Assembly (NCBI GenBank): GCA_964349355.1
Contig: CAYGFZ010000034.1
Coordinates: forward strand, 1-21,844
DNA length: 21,844 bases
Direction of reading: 5' to 3'
Source: JAUVXE01 sp964349355
Lineage (GTDB): Bacteria > Actinomycetota > Coriobacteriia > Anaerosomatales > SLCP01
Made by a program: the position numbers and the translations under genes. Under the pieces are notes generated by a model. The model was not told where the DNA came from. It saw nothing but the letters and a program-made list of their open reading frames with translations, and searched no databases. Below are positions 1 to 8,562 of the stretch, one piece after another; the stretch's first letter is position 1; every line of letters begins with the position of its first letter.

Positions 1-949
1 CGGCAGCGGCAAGAGCTCGCTCGTCGCAGATACGCTTGCGCCGGTGCTCGCGAACCGCATCTACCGGGCACGTCGCCGGACCGGGGAGTACGCCACGATC
101 GAGGGCCTGGAGGCCATCGACAAGGTCGTCGACATCGACCAGTCGCCCATCGGCCGCACACCGCGTTCGAATCCCGCGACCTACACGGGGATCTGGGACG
201 ATGTCCGCTCACTGCTTGCATCCACCCCCGAGTCCAAGGCACGGGGATACGCTCCGGGGCGCTTCTCGTTCAACGTGAAGGGCGGCAGGTGCGAGGCGTG
301 CAAGGGAGACGGGCAGATCAAGATCGAGATGCACTTCCTGCCCGACGTCTACGTGCCGTGCGAGGTCTGCAAGGGCGCTCGGTACAACCGCGAGACGCTG
401 CAGGTCACCTATAAGGGCAAGACCGTCTCTGACATCCTCGACATGTCGGTCGAAGAAGCGTTGCACTTCTTCGAGAATATCCCGCCCATACGCCGTAAGC
501 TGCAGACCCTCTACGACGTCGGCCTCGGCTACATCCGCCTCGGCCAGCCTGCGACCACGCTCTCTGGCGGTGAAGCGCAGCGCGTCAAGCTCGCGAGCGA
601 ACTGCAGAAGCGCTCGACCGGGCGTACCTTCTACATCCTCGACGAACCGACGACCGGCCTGCACTTCGATGACGTACGTCAGCTGTTGATCGTGCTCCAA
701 CGTCTCGTGGAGACGGGCAACACGGTGCTGATCATCGAGCACAACCTCGATGTCATCAAGAGCGCCGACTACATCATCGACCTTGGTCCGGAGGGGGGTG
801 ACGCCGGTGGTGAGATCGTGGTGACCGGTACTCCCGAGGAGGTCGCAGCGTGCGAGCGGTCGCACACAGGGCGCTTCCTCAAGCCCGTGCTCGAAGGACG
901 TGCTGCGACCGTAGCGCCCGAAGCCGATCGGTCGGCGACCGGGGCATGA
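1..949 (+). CDS. uvrA: UvrABC system protein A, C-terminal part (5' end outside window)
   Basis: UvrA is the ATP-dependent DNA-damage sensor of nucleotide excision repair; it dimerises, loads UvrB on lesions and leaves. The open frame enters at base 2 and gives 315 residues, about the last third of a protein usually 940-990 long. The visible part starts inside the Walker A motif of the second ABC domain (GSGKSS). A zinc-finger module follows with cysteine codons at 290, 299, 359 and 368 (CX2C-X19-CX2C), then the ABC signature LSGGEAQR, Walker B ILDEPTTGLH and the H-loop region IIEHNLDV. Stop is TGA at 947-949. The tail after the ABC fold is short and alanine-rich. A GTG at 44 also lies in this frame but falls after Walker A, so it is not the real start. 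uvrC lies 2.3 kb downstream on the same strand, with two unknown genes between. Family assignment is very secure. Confidence 0.98.
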   Translation, partial: GSGKSSLVADTLAPVLANRIYRARRRTGEYATIEGLEAIDKVVDIDQSPIGRTPRSNPATYTGIWDDVRSLLASTPESKARGYAPGRFSFNVKGGRCEACKGDGQIKIEMHFLPDVYVPCEVCKGARYNRETLQVTYKGKTVSDILDMSVEEALHFFENIPPIRRKLQTLYDVGLGYIRLGQPATTLSGGEAQRVKLASELQKRSTGRTFYILDEPTTGLHFDDVRQLLIVLQRLVETGNTVLIIEHNLDVIKSADYIIDLGPEGGDAGGEIVVTGTPEEVAACERSHTGRFLKPVLEGRAATVAPEADRSATGA

Positions 950-966
950 TTCTCGCAGGTGGTGCG

Positions 967-975
967 TGGTACGCT
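967..975 (+). promoter_or_regulatory. Possible extended -10 element upstream of the 1017 gene
   Basis: TGgTACGCT at 967-975 resembles an extended -10 (TGnTATAAT-like), and a start of transcription near 982 would leave about 35 nt of leader before the GTG at 1017. I see no convincing -35 hexamer. This is a weak candidate; read-through from uvrA is equally possible, because no terminator is visible in the 67-nt spacer. Confidence 0.25.
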
Positions 976-1002
976 TCGGTGTGGACACACGGGTCGACGG
1001 TG

Positions 1003-1010
1003 AGGGAGGT
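1003..1010 (+). promoter_or_regulatory. Ribosome binding site deciding the GTG 1017 start
   Basis: AGGGAGGT is a strong Shine-Dalgarno sequence. It lies directly against a GTG at 1011, which is too close, and 6 nt before a GTG at 1017. It lies downstream of the longest-frame GTG at 966. It therefore points to 1017 as the start. Confidence 0.7.
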
Positions 1011-1016
1011 GTGCGG

Positions 1017-1517
1017 GTGACCGCTTCGGCACGAACGATCGCAGTGGGCACCGCAGCAGTGCTACTAGCACTCGCGCTCGCCGCGCTTGTCTTTTATGCG
1101 CGCGGCGGCGGGCCGGTTCCCCGTGTACTGTCGTTCCTCTCGCCGTCCGCGGGCGACCTGCTCTCACCCTCCGGTCCCGAAGAGACGGTCCTGCGGACGC
1201 TCAGGCTTGCGGGCATCGAGCGAGCCGCAGTGGGCATCGAGCGGGGTACCGCGGCCGTCCGGATAGAGGCGCCTGTGGTCTCCTCGGCAGCCGATATCGA
1301 GATCGTCTGGCAGACGGGGATGGCAGCGCTCGCGCACGCCTATCCGCGGGCGTCCGGCTACGTGGTGCAGGTGTTTGCCGACGGCTCCGGGTTCGTCGAG
1401 GTTTCGGCCGAGGACGGCGACTCCGTTCGCACAGCGGTCGGTGTCGGCGATGGCGCCGCGCTTCGCGAGATCGTCGCGGTCACGCTGCTTCCCGAGGAGG
1501 CGACGGCCGATGAGTGA
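1017..1517 (+). CDS. Unknown protein with one N-terminal membrane segment
   Basis: I do not recognise this gene. From GTG 1017 it encodes about 166 residues. A short positively charged start is followed by one hydrophobic stretch (about residues 8-28, rich in Ala, Val and Leu), then a low-complexity Gly/Pro/Ser region and a soluble alpha/beta-looking domain with alternating hydrophobic strands. This is what a signal-anchored, externally facing protein looks like. No Cys follows the hydrophobic segment, so it is not a lipoprotein. The frame also stays open from GTG 966, but the Shine-Dalgarno at 1003-1010 favours 1017. The stop overlaps the next start in an ATGAGTGA arrangement (8-nt overlap), so the two genes are probably translated together and may act together. 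The position between uvrA and uvrC does not by itself imply a repair function. Confidence 0.75.
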   Translation: MTASARTIAVGTAAVLLALALAALVFYARGGGPVPRVLSFLSPSAGDLLSPSGPEETVLRTLRLAGIERAAVGIERGTAAVRIEAPVVSSAADIEIVWQTGMAALAHAYPRASGYVVQVFADGSGFVEVSAEDGDSVRTAVGVGDGAALREIVAVTLLPEEATADE

Positions 1518-3213
1518 GTGGCCGCGCGGAGGCGGGCGGCGCGCGAGGTTGTTGCTTGCGGTCGCGATGATCGCGTCGGTGCTGCCGGGGGCTGGCGTCT
1601 CGGCCGCGTATGCTGCCGACGCCTCCTACGAGCACATCTGGCAGGCGCGCACGCTATTTGCCGGCGAGACCGGCTCGACCCGCAGTGAGGTGCTCGAATC
1701 GCTGGCCGAGGTCCGTTTCAAGGACGGGCTTTACACAGGTTCGATCGTCTACCGCGACCTGTTGGGTATCGCTGACGCCACCGGATCGATCACGTCGCAG
1801 GAGGCTCGGATCGAACTCGCACTTCTCGGAGACCCGCTCGAAGCGGGAGCTGCGGCCGGGGGGACGTTCACCGGGACCGCCACGATGGTCGTGCGTAGCG
1901 CGCCATCGCTCGGTGCCGCTGTGTCTGAGGATATCCTCGGCGAGCAGGGCGAAGAGGTCGTATTCAATGTGCGCGGACACTGGGGAGCACTTGCGGAGAA
2001 CGGCACACTCGTCGGGGAGGTCCTCTACGAGCGTGCGAGGGTCGTATCCGGGGAGGGGGTCGCGCACGAGCCTGCGTGGTTCAACCGCGCCTCACTCGCC
2101 AACCCCGATGGGCTGGGCGACCCGCAGTTGGTGCGAGTGACGGTGACGGGCGACCCCGCGCCGGTCACGGGCGGCCAGGACGACGACGGGGACGGGAGCG
2201 GTGGCGACCGGACGATGGATGGGGATGGTGCGTCCGGGCAGACGCCTGACTCGGTGTTCGGCTACATCGCACAGGGCCTGCGTGGGGTACCGGCCGGAAC
2301 ACCGCCCGCCGTGTCTGATGCGGAGGACACTGCGGCACGTCGACTGTTGGACGCACGTCCCGCCGGCGCGCGGGCGCTGCCCGAAGACGCACTCGCGGTC
2401 GACGTGCACCTGGCTGGCGCGTATCTCGACGCCAAGAACCGCGCTGCGGGTCTACTCGGCGAGGATGGGCCGTTGTCCGAAGAGGCCGCGTCGCTTGAGC
2501 TGGTCGCGCAGACGATGCGAGCTGCGGCAACGAGGGCTCCCGCTCCCGACGCCGGGACTCCGTCCGCCGAGCATCATGCCGACCGGGTGAGGACCGCGCT
2601 GTCGGCCGCAACCGGAGAGATCGGCAACGCCGATGCGCTCCTTGCCGCGCTCGACGCTCTCGGTCCACGTCCTGACCGCGAGCAGGTCGCGCTGGTGCGG
2701 ACGTGGGCGTCGGTCGCCGAGGCGGTCGCGGCGTCCCGGCCCCTCGGCAGCGTGCTGGCCGACGGGGCGGCGCTGTCGGCCCGGGTCGCAACCGCTCCCG
2801 TGCCCGCCGAGGGACCGCTCGCGATGGCTGTGCTCGCGGCGGCAGACAGCTACCTTGCGCCGTCAGAGGCGCTTGTCGTGAGAGACTTCGCGCGTGAGGA
2901 GTCTGTCGACTTCGAGCCGGTCCGTGGCGTCGCCGATTCCTCGCTGCCGGGCCGCGTCTTATCGATTCACGGATCGACGACCGGCCCCCCCGCGCTCGCC
3001 TGGGTTTCCTCGGCGGGTCAACAGCGTGTCGCACCCGTGGTGTGGACCGCGTACCGTCGCGGGGACACCGCGATCTTCTGGCTCGCGGGTGACGACGCCA
3101 ACGTCGCGCTCACCGACGCATCGATCCGTGGCTGGGCATTCTCCCGTTCACGCGCCGCACTCGTCGACTCGACGCGCTGTGGCCGCGTGATCGAGCACTT
3201 TCGGGCGGAGTGA
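1510..3213 (+). CDS. Unknown secreted protein with signal peptide
   Basis: I do not recognise the family. From ATG 1510 it encodes 567 residues. The first ~34 look like a classical Sec signal peptide: a start with a cluster of arginines, a hydrophobic core (LLLAVAMIASVLPG) and a likely cleavage after AYA. An open frame upstream to 1375 runs over the previous gene and lacks export features, so I reject that longer start. An N-terminal domain (about 35-215) is separated by an acidic Gly/Asp linker (about 218-246) from a long Ala-rich, probably helical middle region and a C-terminal strand-rich domain (about 465-567). One short stretch near residue 120 has the spacing of an SH3b-type fold (MVVRSAPS), but I would not assign it on that alone. 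The start overlaps the preceding gene by 8 nt. uvrC starts just after the stop. Likely role: cell-surface or envelope protein; substrate unknown. Confidence 0.8.
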   Translation: MSEWPRGGGRRARLLLAVAMIASVLPGAGVSAAYAADASYEHIWQARTLFAGETGSTRSEVLESLAEVRFKDGLYTGSIVYRDLLGIADATGSITSQEARIELALLGDPLEAGAAAGGTFTGTATMVVRSAPSLGAAVSEDILGEQGEEVVFNVRGHWGALAENGTLVGEVLYERARVVSGEGVAHEPAWFNRASLANPDGLGDPQLVRVTVTGDPAPVTGGQDDDGDGSGGDRTMDGDGASGQTPDSVFGYIAQGLRGVPAGTPPAVSDAEDTAARRLLDARPAGARALPEDALAVDVHLAGAYLDAKNRAAGLLGEDGPLSEEAASLELVAQTMRAAATRAPAPDAGTPSAEHHADRVRTALSAATGEIGNADALLAALDALGPRPDREQVALVRTWASVAEAVAASRPLGSVLADGAALSARVATAPVPAEGPLAMAVLAAADSYLAPSEALVVRDFAREESVDFEPVRGVADSSLPGRVLSIHGSTTGPPALAWVSSAGQQRVAPVVWTAYRRGDTAIFWLAGDDANVALTDASIRGWAFSRSRAALVDSTRCGRVIEHFRAE

Positions 3214-3214
3214 C

Positions 3215-5107
3215 GTGGTGAGCACCCCCGGGAGGCCGTCACTCGCCGAGGAGGTCTCACGCGTCCCCGATGAGCCGGGTGTTTACCTGTGGAAGGCCGC
3301 GAGCGGTGCGGTGCTCTATGTGGGCAAGGCGAAGTCGTTGCGCAAGCGGATGAAGCAGTACGTGCTTGGCCAGGACGATCGTGAGAAGGTCCCGCTGCTC
3401 ATGGCGCAGACCGCGTCGTTTGACTACGTGGTCACCGACACCGAGGTCGAGTCGCTCATCTTAGAGAAGAACCTCATCCGCCAGTTCGCGCCGCCCTACA
3501 ATGTCGACTACCGCGACGACAAGTCCTACCCGTTCATCGCGGTGACCGTCGGCGACCCGTACCCGGCGATCAAGTTCACGCGCGAGAAGCACCGGGAGGG
3601 GACGCGGTACTTCGGCCCGTACACCGACTCGCGGGCGGCGCGCGAGACGGTCGACATCGTGAGGCGCGTCTACCCCATCTGCAGTGCGCAGTGCGTCGAG
3701 TGGAAGCGCCTGACCGCGTCCGGTGGCGAGCCGACCGGCAAGGCGTGCTTCGACTACACGGTCGGCAAGGGTCCCGGTCCGTGCGTGGGCGCGATCGACA
3801 GCGAGCGATACGCACGTAATGTCGCCGACGTGATCGCGTTTCTGCAGGGCAAGCATCGTGGGGTCGCCGAGTCGCTCGAGGAGTGCATGCACGATGCGGC
3901 CGCTGAGCTCGACTTCGAGCGCGCGGCGCGTTTCCGCAACAGGCTCGACGCGGTTCGCCGCATCGAGCACAAGCAGAAGGTCGTCTCGGAGCGCCCTCTC
4001 GAGATCGACGTGATCGGCTTCTTTCGCGAAGAGACGATCGCGGGCGTCCACGTCTTCGTCGTTCGCGAGGGCCGGGTGCTGATCGGCAACGAGTTCGTGC
4101 TCGACAAAGGACTCGATGTGCCGATGGCCGAGCTCGTCGAGGGCTTCCTGTTGCGCTACTACGACGAGGCCGGTACCGTGCCGCCCCAGATCGTGCTCCC
4201 CGCGCTCCCTGGCGATCCGGATACGGTCGAGGAGTGGCTCGGCGGAGCGCGCGGCCGCCGCGTGAGGCTCACGGTGCCGGTGCGAGGCGAGAAGCGCGAC
4301 CTCCTCGAACTCGGGGCCACGAACGCGCGGCACACATTGATGCGCCACAAGGTCCGCACGCGCTATGACGACGAGCGGATCAACACCGCGATGCTCGAAC
4401 TCGAGAGCGCGCTCGCCCTATCACGCGCGCCACTGCGGATCGAGTGTTACGACATCTCGACGCTCCACGGCCGACACTCGGTGGGCTCGATGGTGGTCTT
4501 CGCGAGCGGCCGGGCCGACACCTCGGCGTATCGGCGGTTCCGGGTGAGGCTTGACACGGGCGAGGCCAATGACGTCGCCATGATGTCAGAGGTGCTCCGA
4601 CGCCGTTTCTCGGCCGAGCGCGTCGCCGATGAGCGGTTCGCCGCCGCGAGGCCGGACCTCGTGATCGTCGACGGTGGCAAGCCGCAGCTCGCGGCGGCAC
4701 GTGCCGCACTCGACTCGGTTGGCGCGACCGGCATCCCCCTCGCCGCACTCGCTAAGCGCGAGGAGGAGTTGTGGCTTCCCGGCTGGGACGAGCCGGTCGT
4801 GCTCCCCACCGGCTCGGCATCGCTCTACCTCGTGAAACGCATTCGCGACGAGGCGCACCGATTCGCGATAACCTATCATCGTGAGCTTCGTGGCAAAGCC
4901 ATGACCGCGAGCGTTCTCGACGATATCCCGGGCATCGGGCCTGCGCGAAAGAAGGCGCTCATGAAGGCTTTCGGCTCGGCCAAGGGGCTGCGTCAGGCTA
5001 CGGCTGCCGAGATAGCTGCGGTCCCGGGTGTCCCCGTCGACGTAGCCGAGGAGATCGTTGCGGTCCTCGGCCAGTGGCAGACTGAGCGCGAAGGGGGAGA
5101 GAATTGA
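3215..5107 (+). CDS. uvrC: UvrABC system protein C (excinuclease subunit)
   Basis: UvrC makes both incisions around a lesion in the UvrB-DNA complex. The 630-residue product has the full family layout: a GIY-YIG nuclease domain at the N-terminus (GVY about 22-24, LYVG about 34-37, then K and R of the active site), a cysteine-containing middle part, a UVR domain for UvrB binding (about 215-255), the RNase H-like second nuclease domain (CYDIS near 410 and VDGGKPQ near 485, supplying catalytic acids) and a C-terminal helix-hairpin-helix pair (IPGIGPARKKAL and VPGVPVDVAEE). Two adjacent GTG codons at 3215 and 3218 can start it; GGCGGAG at 3204-3210 is better spaced for 3218. The gene begins 1-4 nt after the previous stop and ends in a TTGA overlap with the next gene, so it probably belongs to one transcript with its neighbours. 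Confidence 0.98.
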   Translation: MVSTPGRPSLAEEVSRVPDEPGVYLWKAASGAVLYVGKAKSLRKRMKQYVLGQDDREKVPLLMAQTASFDYVVTDTEVESLILEKNLIRQFAPPYNVDYRDDKSYPFIAVTVGDPYPAIKFTREKHREGTRYFGPYTDSRAARETVDIVRRVYPICSAQCVEWKRLTASGGEPTGKACFDYTVGKGPGPCVGAIDSERYARNVADVIAFLQGKHRGVAESLEECMHDAAAELDFERAARFRNRLDAVRRIEHKQKVVSERPLEIDVIGFFREETIAGVHVFVVREGRVLIGNEFVLDKGLDVPMAELVEGFLLRYYDEAGTVPPQIVLPALPGDPDTVEEWLGGARGRRVRLTVPVRGEKRDLLELGATNARHTLMRHKVRTRYDDERINTAMLELESALALSRAPLRIECYDISTLHGRHSVGSMVVFASGRADTSAYRRFRVRLDTGEANDVAMMSEVLRRRFSAERVADERFAAARPDLVIVDGGKPQLAAARAALDSVGATGIPLAALAKREEELWLPGWDEPVVLPTGSASLYLVKRIRDEAHRFAITYHRELRGKAMTASVLDDIPGIGPARKKALMKAFGSAKGLRQATAAEIAAVPGVPVDVAEEIVAVLGQWQTEREGGEN

Positions 5108-8103
5108 GCGACGGGCGGCACGGCCCGGTCTGGGAGGAGCTCGGAAGGATCGACTACTTCCTCGAGCATCTCGCGCGCGCAGTCGAGCGCGGCGAGGCGC
5201 CGAGGGAGACCTACGACACGCTCGCTCCCCGCTATCTGACCCGTCGCGAGGAGATCGTCAGGGTGCTCACGGGAGCTGCGATGCCCGTGGCGGCGGAATC
5301 ACAGCCGCACCCGGTCGCGGCTCCGTTCTCCGCCCCGGTCGCCGATCTCGTCCCCGGGCGCGCACCGCGAGAGGTGCGCTGGACTCAGATTCTTGCGTAC
5401 ACAGGGGCGTTCCTGGTAGTGGTCGCTGCGGCGATCTTCACAGTCGCGGTATGGGAGACGGTCTCCACGACTGCGAAGCTCGCGTTCCTCGGCGTGTTCA
5501 CGGCTGCGTTCTATGGAGCCGGTGTTCTCGTCTGGCGCGCAGGGATGCGCGGCGGGGGAGTTGCACTCACGGCGGTCGGCTCCGCGATGCTGCTGTTCGA
5601 CGGGTGGATCGCCATCGACGGGTACGGGATGAGCGGCCCCTGGCCGTGGGCGGGGCTCCTGCTCGTGCTCTCGGCGGTCTACTGGTTCACCGAGACGCGA
5701 CTTACGGGCAGGTTCTTCGGCATCACTGGGGCCGCTGCGCAGATCGGCTGGTGGTGGCTTCTCGGTCAGGGGCTTGGCTGGACGACCGCTCCGCGCTTCG
5801 CCGGAATCGCAGCGGTAGCGATCGCATGGTCGATCGTGGCCGAGGTCACTCGCGAACGCGAAGAGTTCGCTTCGCTTGCCTGGGTACTCCGAATAGCTGC
5901 GCCGGTGACGGTAGCGGGTGCGGCTTTCGGCGTGCTGGCCAATCTCGCGATCGGGCCGCCACGCTGGGTCGACGTCGGCTCGGCGGCGGTGATCGCACTC
6001 GCGGTCACTGCGGTCGTCGACCGCTTCGGCGTCAGGTGGCGTGGGATCGCTGCCGCCGGGTGGCTCCCGTTGCTCGTGGCCATCGCGGCCATGATCGATG
6101 TCACCTCGCCGGGTTGGGGACATGTCGGAGTGCTCGTGGCCGCTGCCGTCGCCCTCGGCGCGTACGAGCTCTTCCGGGGCGGCCTCGGTCACGGCATCGC
6201 AGCCCTCGTGTTCGAGGCCGCCGCGTGGCTCGCGCTCGCAGACCGACTCGACTTCGCAACCGATGCCACGCTCGCGATGCTCGTAGTCGTCGGCGCCGTG
6301 TGGCTTGTCGCAGCCCGTATGATGAGCGAGCGCATCGATGGAGACGAGCCGCTCGCTCCTTACGCGTCCGGGTTCGCGCCGGTGGTCGCTGTCGGGGGAC
6401 GGCTCCTTCTCGGCGGGGTCACGCTCTTCCTGCCCGAGGGGGTCCTCGAGGCACGCCGTGAGGGATGGGGACTGGTACTGCCCCGTGAGACCGTACTCGC
6501 CGCTGTGTTCACTCTCGGATGGGGCGCAGGTGCGCGTCTCATGCGGGCCTGGTCTGCGGCGATCGTCGCAGCGGCGGGATCGTTCCTCACGGTCTCCCTG
6601 CTCGTGAGCGGCCTTGCACCCGATGTGCACGTCGCGTTCGTGGGCTGCGCTCTCGTCGCGCTGGCCGCGCTGTGGTTGCACGCGCCACCTATCTCGCGTG
6701 CGCTATCGGCACCCTTGCTCGGCCGCGGCATCTCGTGGGTCGCGGGCGGCGTGTTGTTCGCGTTCGCGACCGGCCTCTGGCTCGTCGGCCCGCCCTACGC
6801 CGAGTGGCCCGTGATCGTCCTGATGGTCGCGGTGGCGGCACTGTGGCTCTCCGAGGCGTGGCGGTTCTCCAGCGCGTGTCTCGGCGCAGCCGCCGGTCCT
6901 GCGCTCGTGGGGGCAACGCTGCTCACCGGTGACCTGATCGACGTCGGCCCCGGGCTCCTCGGCTCGGCTCTCGGAGGTGTCGCCGGGGCAGCTGCCGGCA
7001 CGTTTATCTGCGGCGCTTGCGTGCCCTGGGGACGCCGCAGTGTGTATCGGGAGTCGCTGTGGTGGTGGGCTCTTCCCGCCGGGGTGGCCGCTTCGGTCGC
7101 TGCCCTGTGGCCGATCGTGATGCTGGCCGGTTCGCGTTCGGCCGATGTCGCGCAAGCGCTCACCGTCACGTTCGCCCTCGCTGCCCTCGCATGGGCGCTC
7201 GGCGCGCTGGCGGTCCGCGGGACGTGGCTTTCGTCCCTGTCCGCGCTGGCGGCATGGGGCTCGATACTCGCTGCGCTCGCATGGCTGGCAGCGCCTCCGG
7301 CGGTGACCCTTGCCGTCCTCACCGCCTACGCGGTGGCTCTGATGGCACCGACCTTCGTTCGGCTCCGAAGCGACGCGCCCGCACCGCTGCGTTCGGCACT
7401 TGCGGCGCCGCTGGCTGCTGTTGCGCTGACTGTGGCGGCCGGGACGGTATTCCTCGGCGTCCAGTCGCACTTCGGGGCTGTGCTGTGGGGCGGGTGGGCC
7501 GACCTCGGCCCGTGGGGACTCACCGTCGCGCTCGTGGTCCTCGGCGGACTGCTCGTCTCTGCGGCCGCGCCCTACTCGATTGAGATCGCCGAGTATGCCG
7601 GCGCGTTGGCCATCGTGGCTGCGGGCTGGGTCGTGCTCGACACCGCCGGCGTACGCGTCCTCGAGCCCTACCTTGTCCTTCTCGCTCTCTACATCGCCGG
7701 TTCCGCCTACCGCTATGCATCCGGCGCTCCGGCGCGCGAGGTGCCGGTGGTCTCCGACTGGGCGGCGGTCGCATGTGCCGCATGGCTCCCCGCACTGCTC
7801 GCGGTCTCGGCCAGCACTCCCTCGGACGCCTTCACCCACAGCGTGTGGGCGGTCGGCCTTTCCCTCGCTGCGATCACGGCTGGGGTGCTTCTGCGGGTGC
7901 GTGGCTACCTGTTCGGCGGCGTCGCGGCGCTTGTCTTCGTCTCGGTGTGGCGCTCGTTTTTCCTGCTGGTCGAGTTCTGGTGGGCCGTTCTCGGTTTGAT
8001 CGGGATCGCCATGCTGGTGATCGCGCTGACATGGGAGCGTCAGCAGATGCTTCTCGCCCGAACGGGAAATCTCGTGCGCGAGTACTTCGGCGGCTGGCGT
8101 TAG
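5104..8103 (+). CDS. Very large polytopic membrane protein, unknown function (SCO7613-like style)
   Basis: The product is 999 residues. The first ~95 are soluble and charged, with a helical segment and a Pro/Ala-rich linker. Almost all the rest is hydrophobic, with roughly two to three dozen transmembrane helices separated by very short loops, and a short basic tail. The beginning of the membrane part (ILAYTGAFLVVVAAAIFTVA, then paired helices) resembles large actinobacterial membrane proteins annotated as SCO7613 C-terminal-domain or DUF2157-like proteins; this is pattern memory, not a search result. I see no ATP-binding, protease or glycosyltransferase motif. The start is TTG 5104, overlapping the uvrC stop as TTGA, with a G-rich Shine-Dalgarno at 5093-5099, which implies translational coupling to uvrC. 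A frame-shifted reading open from 5058 to 6461 is a high-GC shadow. Function is unknown; a multi-helix scaffold or lipid/sugar-related role is only a guess. Confidence 0.85.
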   Translation: MSDGRHGPVWEELGRIDYFLEHLARAVERGEAPRETYDTLAPRYLTRREEIVRVLTGAAMPVAAESQPHPVAAPFSAPVADLVPGRAPREVRWTQILAYTGAFLVVVAAAIFTVAVWETVSTTAKLAFLGVFTAAFYGAGVLVWRAGMRGGGVALTAVGSAMLLFDGWIAIDGYGMSGPWPWAGLLLVLSAVYWFTETRLTGRFFGITGAAAQIGWWWLLGQGLGWTTAPRFAGIAAVAIAWSIVAEVTREREEFASLAWVLRIAAPVTVAGAAFGVLANLAIGPPRWVDVGSAAVIALAVTAVVDRFGVRWRGIAAAGWLPLLVAIAAMIDVTSPGWGHVGVLVAAAVALGAYELFRGGLGHGIAALVFEAAAWLALADRLDFATDATLAMLVVVGAVWLVAARMMSERIDGDEPLAPYASGFAPVVAVGGRLLLGGVTLFLPEGVLEARREGWGLVLPRETVLAAVFTLGWGAGARLMRAWSAAIVAAAGSFLTVSLLVSGLAPDVHVAFVGCALVALAALWLHAPPISRALSAPLLGRGISWVAGGVLFAFATGLWLVGPPYAEWPVIVLMVAVAALWLSEAWRFSSACLGAAAGPALVGATLLTGDLIDVGPGLLGSALGGVAGAAAGTFICGACVPWGRRSVYRESLWWWALPAGVAASVAALWPIVMLAGSRSADVAQALTVTFALAALAWALGALAVRGTWLSSLSALAAWGSILAALAWLAAPPAVTLAVLTAYAVALMAPTFVRLRSDAPAPLRSALAAPLAAVALTVAAGTVFLGVQSHFGAVLWGGWADLGPWGLTVALVVLGGLLVSAAAPYSIEIAEYAGALAIVAAGWVVLDTAGVRVLEPYLVLLALYIAGSAYRYASGAPAREVPVVSDWAAVACAAWLPALLAVSASTPSDAFTHSVWAVGLSLAAITAGVLLRVRGYLFGGVAALVFVSVWRSFFLLVEFWWAVLGLIGIAMLVIALTWERQQMLLARTGNLVREYFGGWR

Positions 8104-8149
8104 CAGGCGATTCCCTGGCCCCGGCGGCGGATGTGTCAGCCCCAGCGGG

Positions 8150-8155
8150 TATACT
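8150..8155 (+). promoter_or_regulatory. Possible -10 element before the YvlD-like gene
   Basis: TATACT stands out in this GC-rich 103-nt spacer and matches the -10 consensus at five of six positions. No good -35 hexamer lies 16-18 nt upstream, and there is no extended TG. If used, transcription would start near 8161 and give a 45-nt leader for the 8207 gene and the rapZ group. Confidence 0.4.
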
Positions 8156-8206
8156 CCATCACAAGCACGACCGGAATCGACCGACACCTGCCGAGGAGGT
8201 ACACGC

Positions 8207-8554
8207 GTGAACTTCGTTCTTCGCATGCTCGTCTCCGCCGCCGCGATCTTCGGTGTGGCCTATCTGTCGGGCGGTTGGCTGCTCGACGTCGACAGCTTCA
8301 CTGCCGCACTGTGGGCAGCGGCTGTTCTCGCGCTGCTCAACGCTTTCGTCCGCCCGGTTCTCGGATTCCTCTCGCTGCCGATCACCGTGCTGACGCTCGG
8401 GCTGTTCGCGTTGGTTCTCAACGCGCTGATGCTCTACATCGTCGCGTGGCTCGTCCCGGGCGTGGAGATCACAGGGTTCTTCCAGACGCTCATCGCCGCG
8501 GTGCTGATCTCGGTCGTAAGCGCGTTCTTCTCGTCGGCCATCGACAGGGATTGA
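8207..8554 (+). CDS. Small four-helix membrane protein, YvlD / phage holin 4-2 family
   Basis: The 115-residue product has four hydrophobic segments (about 4-24, 30-50, 55-78, 88-108) and the family pattern ALLNAFVRPVLGFLSLPIT followed by GLFALVLNALMLY, which marks the YvlD/Phage_holin_4_2 family. Despite the name, these are common chromosomal membrane proteins in Actinomycetota and Bacillota with no proven lysis role; no phage genes are near. The start is GTG 8207 with an excellent Shine-Dalgarno, GAGGAGGT at 8193-8200, 6 nt away. The stop TGA at 8552-8554 overlaps the Shine-Dalgarno (GAGG, 8553-8556) of rapZ, so the two genes are probably co-transcribed and coupled. Molecular role is unknown; envelope stress is one suggestion for the family. 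Confidence 0.88.
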   Translation: MNFVLRMLVSAAAIFGVAYLSGGWLLDVDSFTAALWAAAVLALLNAFVRPVLGFLSLPITVLTLGLFALVLNALMLYIVAWLVPGVEITGFFQTLIAAVLISVVSAFFSSAIDRD

Positions 8555-8562
8555 GGTTGCCT

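Noticed and set aside
1375..1509. N-terminal extension of the 567-residue secreted protein
   Set aside because: The added residues are an Arg/Ser-rich shadow of the upstream gene; ATG 1510 gives a clean signal peptide.
5058..6461. 467-residue open frame overlapping uvrC and the large membrane protein
   Set aside because: It has the Arg-rich composition of a frame-shifted high-GC shadow and no recognisable domain; the 5104 frame has coherent membrane helices.
6703..8226. 507-residue open frame on the minus strand
   Set aside because: Antisense to the large membrane gene; charged, low-complexity product typical of antisense frames in GC-rich DNA.
8207..8554. Phage holin, hence a prophage
   Set aside because: The family name is historical; no lysin, structural or integrase genes are near and the context is housekeeping.
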